Assembly: GCA_903821255.1 (NCBI GenBank)
Contig: CAIJKT010000770.1
Span: 1-5,860 of the forward strand
DNA length: 5,860 nt
Direction: 5' to 3'
Source: an uncultured Lentisphaeria bacterium
GTDB taxonomy: Bacteria; Verrucomicrobiota; Lentisphaeria; Victivallales; Victivallaceae
In this document: positions 1 to 5,860 of the stretch, piece after piece
Position numbering within the stretch: the stretch's first letter is position 1
Layout: the number at the start of each line of letters is the position of its first letter
The notes under the pieces: model-generated
The model's database searches: none
The model's input: only the letters and a program-made list of their open reading frames with translations
Told to the model about the DNA's origin: nothing
Position numbers and translations under genes: made by a program

Positions 1-5
1 CAAGT

Positions 6-29
6 GCATACCCCTGTTTTAGGTAGTGT
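6..29. repeat. Decayed hairpin repeat, left copy
   Basis: GCATACCCC (6-14) is followed 7 bases later by GGTAGTGT (22-29). The intact hairpin near 5007-5037 has the same outer parts, GCATACCCC and GGTAGTAT, but keeps a full perfect stem between them. An 11-base match, CATGAAAGAAA (39-49), lies just beyond; its reverse complement sits at 4980-4990 beside the right hairpin. I infer a partly deleted or diverged copy of one dispersed hairpin element. The matches are short and could be chance. Confidence 0.3.
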
Positions 30-40
30 CAAATCTGGCA

Positions 41-67
41 TGAAAGAAATGAAAGAAATTAAAGAAA
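41..67. repeat. Three tandem copies of a 9-bp A-rich unit
   Basis: TGAAAGAAA occurs at 41-49 and 50-58, and a third copy with one change (TTAAAGAAA) at 59-67. It lies in a noncoding, A-rich stretch. No function can be assigned; it may be simple-sequence slippage or part of a mobile-element end. Confidence 0.6.
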
Positions 68-134
68 AAATGACGGAGTCTTGCAAGCTCAAATGACGGA
101 GTTAAGGCAAAAGTGATGAATAAATTGACGGAAT
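68..134. repeat. Three spaced TGACGGA direct repeats
   Basis: AAATGACGGAGT is present identically at 68-79 and 91-102, 23 bases apart. A third related copy, TGACGGAAT preceded by AAAT, is at 122-134, about 32 bases further on. All three face the same way and lie outside any gene. Arrays of short direct repeats like this occur at the ends of IS21-type elements, where transposase binds, and as operator iterons for regulators. Neither a transposase nor a regulator gene is in view, so the role is open. Confidence 0.6.
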
Positions 135-182
135 GACATGATTTCAAAAAATATAGCTTTCATGTCTGTTTTAGTGTGGATT

Positions 183-350
183 GAGCATTGACCAGTAGGT
201 CGTGCGCTCTGCGTTCCCGTTTCTTCCGACGAGTTGGGGAACCCATTCTCGAAACGGGAAACGCGTACTCCGCACATCCGTCCAGTGCCGCAGGTGCGGC
301 ATTGGGATAACCCGTAAATAGGGGGAGTATCGATTTCTTCGGTGGCTCCC
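183..350. other. Compact multi-hairpin segment, candidate structured RNA or palindromic repeat
   Basis: Four successive stem-loops fill this stretch, which is visibly GC-richer than its flanks. (1) GAGC 183-186 pairs with GCTC 206-209, enclosing GACC 190-193 with GGTC 198-201 around an AGTA loop. (2) GCGTTCCCGTTTC 211-223 pairs with 251-264 through 13 base pairs and one bulged A. Inside it GAG/CTC (231-233/248-250) and TGGG/CCCA (235-238/242-245) close on a GAA loop. (3) CCAGTGCCGC 282-291 pairs with GCGGCATTGG 296-305 around AGGT, with one G-T pair. (4) GGGAG 323-327 pairs with CTCCC 346-350, enclosing CGA/TCG (331-333/339-341). No plausible protein is read in either direction. It could be a noncoding RNA, the structured leader of the hydrolase gene, or a dispersed palindromic repeat. 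I do not recognise a named family. The strand is undetermined because the stems fold either way. Confidence 0.5.
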
Positions 351-404
351 GTTCAAATAAAAATTAAATTGAGCTCAAACCCCAAAGAAGAAAGGGGCTG
401 GGCT

Positions 405-432
405 TTGACAGAACCCTGTTTTATTTAAGGAA
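405..432 (+). promoter_or_regulatory. Leader of the hydrolase gene: possible -35 box and ribosome binding site
   Basis: A consensus -35 hexamer, TTGACA, lies at 405-410, but no good -10 box follows at 16-18 bases; TATTTA (422-427) is too close and TATAAA (433-438) too far. The promoter call is therefore weak and transcription may start further upstream. AAGGAA at 427-432, seven bases before the ATG at 440, is a well-placed ribosome binding site. A small CCCC/GGGG stem (380-383/394-397) sits just upstream. Confidence 0.3.
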
Positions 433-439
433 TATAAAT

Positions 440-3400
440 ATGCTTAAAACGGTTTTACTGTATGTATTAATTGGGATTTTAATAATCGGACGTTTAAATG
501 CCGCAGAATTTAAACTTGATGATGAATTCGACGCGTTCTCTAAAGTTGATAGTACGGCAGGCTGGAATATCAATGACAGCTTGATGCCGAAATGCTGGTG
601 GCCGGTTTCAAGGACTGACCGCAAAGAACAGTCACTGAGTCGAACTGATGTAAAAGGTATTATGCTAAATGGTATGATTATGTCTGATATTTATGAAGGG
701 GTAAGAAATAAGACCCTAAATATTTCTGTCAAAGCCAAAGGGAGTTCCGGAAGTTTAAAAATCTATCTGGTTGAATATATAAATAATAAATCCAAAGATG
801 TTAATTGGATTGCACAGGCATTGGATACTGAAACTGATGACTCATGGAAAAGCTACAATGCGGTGATAACAATCCCTCCGTGGCACGCCGACGATGCTGT
901 CAAATTCTGCCTAGACGGAAAAAATGTAGAAATCAAAAGTTTTAAGGTCACGGAAAAGGCTGCTATAGTTAATAATGAAAAAGTTAGGTGTCGTATTCCG
1001 CTAAATTTATCTCCACCTAAAATAAATGGTAATTTTTATGAAGGTAAGTGGGAGAACAGTATTTGCTTTGAAACTGGACTTGCCAATTTATTAACTTCAA
1101 GCACTATAACAAGGCAAAGTAAATTTTATCTGACCGCAGATAGGGAGAATATATATATTTGTGTACTTTGTCCAACCCCTTCGGGAGGATTTACTACGCA
1201 AGTTACCAAATCTGATGGCGATGTTTTCATGGATGATTCCGTAGAAATATATGTAAATTCAATAATACAACCAATGGTCTATCAAATCGTCACAAACTTC
1301 AATGGTACTGTGTTGGATATTGAGCATGCCGTCGGGCAATCTTTCAGATCATGGAACTGTAAAGGGTTGCGAGTAAAAAAAGGGCATTGGCAAGGTCAGG
1401 CTGTACTAGAAATGGCAATCCCGGCAAAGTCTGTCGGGATAGATGACTTACAGAAACCATGGAAGTTAAACATTTGCAGAAACATTCAAAATCCACATGA
1501 AGATACAAATCTGACCGGTAAAGCCTATAATGATTATCAGAACATGATTGAATGTACGGTAGATCCATCCGCACCAGCAATTTCCTGGGGTTATTCCGGA
1601 GAGTCGCAGGATGGTAGATTTACATTGTCGTGTCAGCTTTATAATCCAACAACACAAGTCATGGACCTTGACGCGGTTTTGTCGACCGGACCTTCGTATA
1701 AAAAAGAAAATTTGCAAAAAATATTGCTGGCTTCTGGTGAAAAGAAAAAAGTCTCACTTGATTTGATGGATAATAAATTAGTCAAAGGATTTTTTAAATG
1801 TCTTATTACCGCCAGTAATGGAAATACATATTTTACGAGTAACATTAATTTCGCAACTTCTGACCTGTTTACGACGCAATTGGTATCCCCGGCTAGCAAA
1901 CTTAATCCCACGATTGAATATTACCCTTTTCAGAAAAAAATCAATGTCCGCTTTGAAAGAATGCAAACTTCGGACTATAATGATTTGAAAAGAGTAATAG
2001 TACGGATCGAAGGCCCTTCTGGCTTCACTCTTGAGAAAGAATTTGACAAATTTTTATATGCCGAAAGTGAAGCTCATGCAACTATGCTGTTTTCGCCTCC
2101 GCAAAATGGCTCTTATAAAATTACCATGACGGCATACAGCGCTAATGGAGAAAAAACTGGGGAATCAACGCGTTTTATAGGGCACAAAGATTTCCCATGG
2201 CTGAATAATAAGATTGGCAAAGACAGCATAGTGATACCACCTTTTACGCCACTAAAATACACGGATGATTCAGTCAGTTGCATTTTGCGGCAGTATCAAT
2301 TCGCGCCGGGGGGATTTCCTGCCCAGATTACCGCCAACGGGCATGAACTCCTCTCCGGTCCGGTTAAGCTGGTCGCAAAGTATGGAAGCAAAATAAATAC
2401 TGGCATCGGAAAGAAAATAAATTTTGATAAGTCCAATCCTGACCGGGCTGAATTCTCTACTTCAATTGAATATCCAGGATTTGAGGTATCTGTAAAAAGT
2501 TGGATGGAATATGACGGCATAGTATTTTATACTCTAACTCTAATTCCAAAACTTGGGAATGAAGAAATTAATGATTTATATCTGGAAATTCCTGTAAAAG
2601 ATCCTAAATTGTTATATTCCGTCGGCGATGCAATACGAAAAAACTCTACATACCATTACATTGCAGATCTACCCAGGCAAGGTATTATCTGGACAAGTAT
2701 GGCTAGCGAAAATGCCGGGGTCTACGGGAATTTCATCCCATATCTGTGGTTGGGAAGTAACCACAGCGGCCTTAGCTGGTTTGCTGAAAATGATCGCGGC
2801 TGGATCGATAATCCGCAGTATCCCTGTATGGAACTTTTGCGACAAGGGCAGACCGTAAGTATTAAGGTCAATCTAATTCACGGTCCATATAAACTTGATG
2901 CAAAAAGAGAAATTTCTTTTGGATTAATGGCGACGCCAGTAAAACCAAATACTGTTGGTATTGGAAGCAGACCGGAACGCAACTTTATGATGAGATATTT
3001 CTTCAATACCGGCTTATTGCCTGTGGATGATTATTTGTGTAAGTTAATAACTGTACAAAAAGATTTAATGGTCTATACAGCAGGACAGGAATATTCACTT
3101 GGAGATCCGGAAGTAAAATATTTTAAAGACGAAATTAAGTCCATTCCTGATGCGAAAAATTTCTGGCTATGGGGTAATAAAAAATATGGAACTAGCGGGA
3201 TTCCGGCAGAAAATTATATTTGCGGCGTTTTCAATCTTACCGGCGGACTAATTGATTTATATCTTTGGAGAATAAATAATTTATTTGAAAATTTCAACAT
3301 CAATGGTGTTTACCTAGACAATTCTTATCCTTATTTTAATAAAAATATTCAAATCCCTAACACCGGCTTTATCCGCGATGATGGCCAAGTTCAGGCAGGT

Positions 3401-4078
3401 TGTAACCTATTGCTTTCACGCGAATATATAAAGCGTTGTATGACCTTGGCCTATCTGCAAAATAAGAAACCCCCACGCTTTTTAGTCCACGCTACTGATG
3501 CAGTGGTGATGCCTTGTTTTGCTTTTGCAGACTTGATGGTTGTGGGAGAAATGAACATTCCAGCAGGGAAGGATCATTTTGATGTCTTTACTCCGGCGGA
3601 AACAGAGATTCAATTAGGTGTGAATTGGGGACTGCCAATAGGCATGCTGACCATGGCACCCAAAAACAAAACCATAGAAATGCTGGCAATGTTCAAGCAA
3701 TTTGATATTTTCACTTGGGGCAGTAGTTCCTACGATGCGCCCCTCGTTGCGAAATATTCGCAGATTGAAAAAGCTTTCGGGACTGGTCAGGCGGATTGCA
3801 GTTTCATCGGCTATTGGGATCCGTCATGTATAAAAACAAGCGAAAATGAAATACATATAAGTTTTTATGTCCGTACCAATAAAGGCGCTTTGGTGTATGT
3901 TGTCAATCCAACAAAAAACACTATTGATGCGAGTTTAAAAATAGATCTTTCTCAATACGGAATCAATGAATTTACAGTCACTGATGCAGATAACTCGCAA
4001 TCGATAAATGTCGAAAAGCTTTCCATTGCCGGTAGAAATTTTAGAGTGTTGCTGATTTACCCGAAAAAGTTATTTTAG
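440..4078 (+). CDS. Secreted multidomain glycoside hydrolase candidate (DUF6067/GH123-N-like) with carbohydrate-binding modules
   Basis: This 1212-residue protein is probably an exported glycan-cleaving enzyme. A Sec signal peptide covers residues 1-21/22 (hydrophobic core, then LNA-A). Residues about 23-172 look like a CBM-type beta-sandwich. Residues about 184-378 resemble a family 9-like carbohydrate-binding domain, with the typical DDSVEIYVN strand and W...VLEMAIP pattern. Two Ig-like stretches follow (about 380-475 and 488-582). Residues about 583-840 match my recollection of DUF6067/GH123 N-terminal regions, including IPPFTPL (599-605) and the block from W751 to W788 with GLSWFAENDRGW. 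Residues about 845-1120 are probably a TIM-barrel with candidate acids D960 (GVYLDN) and E1037 (VVGEMN), then a small C-terminal beta domain. AAGGAA precedes the start at good spacing, and the signal peptide supports this ATG. The frame is intact. The fold and family are fairly secure; the catalytic residues and substrate are inference. Confidence 0.85.
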   Translation: MLKTVLLYVLIGILIIGRLNAAEFKLDDEFDAFSKVDSTAGWNINDSLMPKCWWPVSRTDRKEQSLSRTDVKGIMLNGMIMSDIYEGVRNKTLNISVKAKGSSGSLKIYLVEYINNKSKDVNWIAQALDTETDDSWKSYNAVITIPPWHADDAVKFCLDGKNVEIKSFKVTEKAAIVNNEKVRCRIPLNLSPPKINGNFYEGKWENSICFETGLANLLTSSTITRQSKFYLTADRENIYICVLCPTPSGGFTTQVTKSDGDVFMDDSVEIYVNSIIQPMVYQIVTNFNGTVLDIEHAVGQSFRSWNCKGLRVKKGHWQGQAVLEMAIPAKSVGIDDLQKPWKLNICRNIQNPHEDTNLTGKAYNDYQNMIECTVDPSAPAISWGYSGESQDGRFTLSCQLYNPTTQVMDLDAVLSTGPSYKKENLQKILLASGEKKKVSLDLMDNKLVKGFFKCLITASNGNTYFTSNINFATSDLFTTQLVSPASKLNPTIEYYPFQKKINVRFERMQTSDYNDLKRVIVRIEGPSGFTLEKEFDKFLYAESEAHATMLFSPPQNGSYKITMTAYSANGEKTGESTRFIGHKDFPWLNNKIGKDSIVIPPFTPLKYTDDSVSCILRQYQFAPGGFPAQITANGHELLSGPVKLVAKYGSKINTGIGKKINFDKSNPDRAEFSTSIEYPGFEVSVKSWMEYDGIVFYTLTLIPKLGNEEINDLYLEIPVKDPKLLYSVGDAIRKNSTYHYIADLPRQGIIWTSMASENAGVYGNFIPYLWLGSNHSGLSWFAENDRGWIDNPQYPCMELLRQGQTVSIKVNLIHGPYKLDAKREISFGLMATPVKPNTVGIGSRPERNFMMRYFFNTGLLPVDDYLCKLITVQKDLMVYTAGQEYSLGDPEVKYFKDEIKSIPDAKNFWLWGNKKYGTSGIPAENYICGVFNLTGGLIDLYLWRINNLFENFNINGVYLDNSYPYFNKNIQIPNTGFIRDDGQVQAGCNLLLSREYIKRCMTLAYLQNKKPPRFLVHATDAVVMPCFAFADLMVVGEMNIPAGKDHFDVFTPAETEIQLGVNWGLPIGMLTMAPKNKTIEMLAMFKQFDIFTWGSSSYDAPLVAKYSQIEKAFGTGQADCSFIGYWDPSCIKTSENEIHISFYVRTNKGALVYVVNPTKNTIDASLKIDLSQYGINEFTVTDADNSQSINVEKLSIAGRNFRVLLIYPKKLF

Positions 4079-4080
4079 AT

Positions 4081-4102
4081 AAAAAAGGAGTTTTTTATGT
4101 AA
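4081..4102 (+). promoter_or_regulatory. Strong ribosome binding site followed by an ATG-TAA start-stop
   Basis: AAGGAG (4085-4090) lies six bases before ATG (4097-4099), and the next codon is TAA (4100-4102). It starts 7 bases after the hydrolase stop. This is a better Shine-Dalgarno than the one used by the next gene. It may be a minimal start-stop site that stalls or recycles ribosomes between the two genes, or a chance product of the A6-GGAG-T6 sequence. The A6 and T6 runs are also self-complementary, giving a weak AT-only hairpin. Confidence 0.45.
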
Positions 4103-4156
4103 ATAATATCTTAGTTTCTCAAGAATTTATAGTTTCGTAATAAAAAGGATTAAAAA

Positions 4157-4972
4157 ATGAAAATTAGAAATTTGTGGTTTGTGTTAGTATTATTGGCGGG
4201 TTCTAACAATCTTTACTCTGGCAATATTATTATTAAAGGTGATGCCGAAAGTGATCAGGAGGATGGCTTCTCTGCCATAGCTGGAATCAGTGATGACGCC
4301 AAAAGCGGAAAGCATTCTTACGAAGTAGCAGGGGATAAAACCGTGTTATGGTTAAAAAAAACTAAAATAGAGCCTGACAAGTATTATGCCGTTTCAGTAT
4401 GGATTAAAGCTGTTGGCGACAAACCGTCGTTAAGTTATATGGGGTTTGTTAATTATGATACTAAAGGACGGGTTATTAATTATTTCAATGCCGATGGTAA
4501 TGGGGCTCTCGCTGAGCTTGCCGAACCATGTAAAATGACAGATACAGTAATAAAGGTCAAAGATGGTTCAAAATGGAAGATATCTCCTAACGGTTTTATT
4601 GCATTCGATGCAAAAAGAGATGGCAGCGATCTCCCCAATTTTAATCTTTCTTCCCGCGGTATTTCAAAAATTGAGAAAGAAAAAGATCTTTTTAAAATAG
4701 TCCTCGCCGCACCGGCAGGTAAATCTTATCCAGCAGGGACTGTTGTCAGGGAACACATGGATGGAGATAACTATCAGTACGTTAAATACGGAGAAGTCCC
4801 AACTGAATGGACAAAATGGGAAGGAATTGTAAAGAGTAGTGATTTTCGCAAAGGTACAGAAAGCATTACTTTTGTTTTACTTTGCAATCTTGGAAAAAAC
4901 GACATGACCATGCTGTTTGATGATGTATGTGTGGAAGAACTTGATGTGCTACCTGAAACATCTAAAAAATAA
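4157..4972 (+). CDS. Secreted carbohydrate-binding-type beta-sandwich protein
   Basis: This 271-residue protein is probably exported and binds glycan or another surface polymer. A signal peptide covers residues 1-21 (MKIRN, a hydrophobic run, then LYS before G22). The mature part opens with GDAES (28-32) and has SDDAKSGKHSYEV (45-57), KYYAVSVWIKA (75-85) and, near the C-terminus, W218-W221 and MLFDDVCVEEL (252-262). This layout is typical of CBM4/9/22-like or galactose-binding-like jelly rolls. No catalytic motif is seen. Residues about 110-200 are a less familiar insert. The mature protein is essentially one domain plus this insert, so a binding or structural role is likelier than an enzyme. 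AAAGGA (4144-4149) lies seven bases before the ATG. The gene follows the hydrolase on the same strand with a 78-base gap and no clear terminator, so co-transcription is likely. The ligand is unknown. Confidence 0.75.
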   Translation: MKIRNLWFVLVLLAGSNNLYSGNIIIKGDAESDQEDGFSAIAGISDDAKSGKHSYEVAGDKTVLWLKKTKIEPDKYYAVSVWIKAVGDKPSLSYMGFVNYDTKGRVINYFNADGNGALAELAEPCKMTDTVIKVKDGSKWKISPNGFIAFDAKRDGSDLPNFNLSSRGISKIEKEKDLFKIVLAAPAGKSYPAGTVVREHMDGDNYQYVKYGEVPTEWTKWEGIVKSSDFRKGTESITFVLLCNLGKNDMTMLFDDVCVEELDVLPETSKK

Positions 4973-4979
4973 TTAGCAC

Positions 4980-5037
4980 TTTCTTTCATGTGAAATTTTA
5001 AAAATGGCATACCCCAGTCATTGGACTGGGGTAGTAT
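4980..5037. terminator. Perfect 10-bp hairpin after the two-gene unit, possible terminator
   Basis: TACCCCAGTC (5010-5019) and GACTGGGGTA (5024-5033) pair perfectly around an ATTG loop, 38 bases after the stop of the binding-protein gene. On the plus strand the stem is followed by GTATTAAAAG, with no T-run, so it is not a classic intrinsic terminator. On the minus strand a T-run (TTTTTAAAATTT) follows about five bases after the stem. It could still block transcription or stabilise the 3' end of the mRNA. The outer motifs and neighbouring TTTCTTTCATG (4980-4990) recur in inverted orientation at 6-49, so it may instead be a dispersed repeat. Confidence 0.5.
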
Positions 5038-5040
5038 TAA

Positions 5041-5315
5041 AAGTGATTGAGCCGCAATAAAAGAGAAGAACAATACACTTATGATATAACGACTCCAAAA
5101 GATAGAATCATGGACACCTTGCGGGATTGATGGCTGGCAATGTCCGTGAGCCATGTCGTTTTTTCTGGGAATCCGATGTTTGCAGGTGGCCGCCACGCTC
5201 CGCCAAAACTGGACTTATATTTCAATGTATTTCGCATGGTCATGCCAGTTCAACAATCAGACTCTGCTCTATCATCATCGGTTAAGTACTAAAAAAATAT
5301 GGGAAATATTAATAC
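5041..5315. other. Gene-free stretch with a possible coding remnant
   Basis: I see no confident gene here. The most protein-like reading is a plus-strand frame from ATG 5140 to the stop at 5290-5292 (50 codons), containing SGNPMFAGGRHAPPKLD. It has no good ribosome binding site, and an in-frame TGA lies at 5128-5130, so it could be a fragment of a decayed gene or noise. The part around 5190-5220 is GC-richer than its surroundings. GGGAAA at 5301-5306 serves as the ribosome binding site of the next gene. Confidence 0.3.
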
Positions 5316-5741
5316 ATGAAAACCGAAAAAAAGATGTTACCGCGTGAAATAATCATGAAAACACTTGCATGCGAGGAAACCGACAGGGTTCCATATCTGG
5401 AAATATTCTTCGGTCATAAGGGTTTTGCAGAGTATTTCGGGGGGCCTCAGAACTCTTGTGAAGATGCTGCTCGTTACCTAGCTAATTCTGGTCAGTGTTC
5501 ATATTTAGTGGGGGGCTTCTGGTGGACGCTCCAAAGCAAATATCTTGAAGTTGAGCATGATGTAAAACGTTATGCAGGCGGCGATGCCATTACCATGGAT
5601 GACGTTATAAATATGCAGCCGCCGATATTTGATGAGCGCATTGACGCGCTCAATAATGCTATCGCAGCAGCAAGGAAATATAATTTAGCCACTCATGTTT
5701 TTCTGATGAATTCTTTTCACTCGGCCTCCACCTGTGGATGA
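5316..5741 (+). pseudogene. N-terminal fragment of a uroporphyrinogen decarboxylase-superfamily protein, cut by an insertion
   Basis: The 141 residues match the start of URO-D-superfamily proteins: MLPREIIMKTLACEETDRVPYLE (7-29) is the classic opening helix followed by DRVP. A metal- or cofactor-binding TIM-barrel would normally run to about 340-380 residues. Members include heme-pathway URO-D and corrinoid methyltransferases such as MtaA; many environmental relatives are of unknown role and may demethylate compounds. The frame stops at TGA (5739-5741), whose bases appear to belong to an inserted mobile element, so about two thirds of the protein is missing. GGGAAA (5301-5306) lies about nine bases before the chosen ATG; the alternative ATG at 5334 lacks such a site. 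The gene lies 343 bases after the binding-protein gene, beyond a hairpin, so it is probably a separate unit. The product is unlikely to be functional. Confidence 0.7.
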
Positions 5742-5860
5742 GCACTAGGAATGGCCGGATTTTGAGCATTTAAAATGGCCGGAAAACGGTCATTTAGTGC
5801 TGAGTGCGCATAATGCTGGCCGGTTGCCTGATAACAGGCAATCGGAAACATAGTTTTTGG
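5739..5860. mobile_element. End of an IS21-like insertion sequence, continuing past the window
   Basis: From 5739 the sequence changes character. A 24-bp unit starting TGAGCA and carrying ATGGCCGGA is present twice in exact tandem (5739-5762 and 5763-5786; 17 of 24 positions agree). A looser third copy has TGAG at 5801 and GGCCGG at 5818-5823. AAATGGCCG (5773-5781) pairs with CGGTCATTT (5787-5795 region). TTGCCTG (5824-5830) pairs perfectly with CAGGCAA (5835-5841), extending to 11 pairs with one wobble. A TG terminus and multiple internal transposase-binding repeats are hallmarks of IS21-family ends. No transposase is inside the window, so the family call is inference; the junction with a broken gene supports an insertion. 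Confidence 0.55.

Noticed and set aside
202..206. GTGCG as the 5' end of a group II intron
   Set aside because: The motif is only five bases; no domain V hairpin, intron-encoded reverse transcriptase or matching 3' end is present within the window.
171..356. Minus-strand frames across the multi-hairpin segment (89-277 and 171-356) as small proteins
   Set aside because: They overlap each other in different frames, lie over strong palindromes, lack clear ribosome binding sites and have no recognisable domain. The structure of the DNA explains the open frames better.
346..360. CTCCCGTTCAAAT as a tRNA T-arm
   Set aside because: The 3' half of the T-stem is missing (AAAAAT follows), and no acceptor, D or anticodon arm can be drawn.
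372..426. Terminator formed by CCCC/GGGG (380-397) followed by TGTTTTATTT
   Set aside because: The stem is only four pairs with a ten-base loop and the T-rich run is over 20 bases away, right at the ribosome binding site of the hydrolase gene.
4081..4096. A6-GGAG-T6 as an intrinsic terminator between the two secreted-protein genes
   Set aside because: The stem is only A-T pairs and too weak; the ribosome-binding reading of the same bases is more telling.
4774..5196. Minus-strand 140-codon frame over the end of the binding-protein gene and the spacer
   Set aside because: Half of it is the antisense shadow of the well-supported plus-strand gene, and it runs across the perfect hairpin. The hydrophobic stretch in the other half is not enough to call a gene.
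5153..5347. Plus-strand 64-codon frame overlapping the start of the URO-D-like gene
   Set aside because: No ribosome binding site or recognisable domain, and it overlaps a recognised gene start in another frame.

Overview
The window looks like part of an AT-rich genome from a glycan-degrading bacterium. The best guess is a member of Lentisphaerota or a related PVC lineage. This rests on the architecture of the large secreted hydrolase, its pairing with a small secreted carbohydrate-binding-type protein, and a nearby uroporphyrinogen-decarboxylase-like (URO-D-like) gene. It is inference from family knowledge; no rRNA or other phylogenetic marker is present.

Layout: positions 1-439 hold no convincing protein gene. 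They contain a decayed hairpin repeat (6-29), three tandem copies of a 9-bp A-rich unit (41-67), three spaced copies of a TGACGGA-type repeat (68-134), and a compact, GC-richer segment folding into four successive stem-loops (about 183-350). A short leader with a good ribosome binding site precedes the first gene. Positions 440-4078 encode a 1212-residue secreted multidomain protein with carbohydrate-binding-type domains, Ig-like domains and a DUF6067/GH123-N-like hydrolase region. Seventy-eight bases later, 4157-4972 encodes a 271-residue secreted beta-sandwich protein. The spacer holds a strong Shine-Dalgarno sequence followed by ATG-TAA, a start-stop site. A perfect 10-bp hairpin (5010-5033) follows the second gene, then about 270 bases with no confident gene.

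Positions 5316-5741 carry only the N-terminal third or so of a URO-D-superfamily protein. Its reading frame ends exactly where a different kind of sequence begins, with TG-initial 24-bp tandem repeats and hairpins from 5739 to the window end. I read this as the end of an IS21-like insertion sequence that interrupted the gene.

The two intact genes are probably co-transcribed and work outside the cytoplasm: a large hydrolase candidate and a small protein likely to bind sugar or cell surface. Their substrate cannot be told from the sequence. The URO-D-like fragment, a cytoplasmic fold often linked to corrinoid methyl transfer, looks like a separate and now broken gene. The locus is bracketed by repeats and hairpins, so its edges are probably mobile or recently rearranged.
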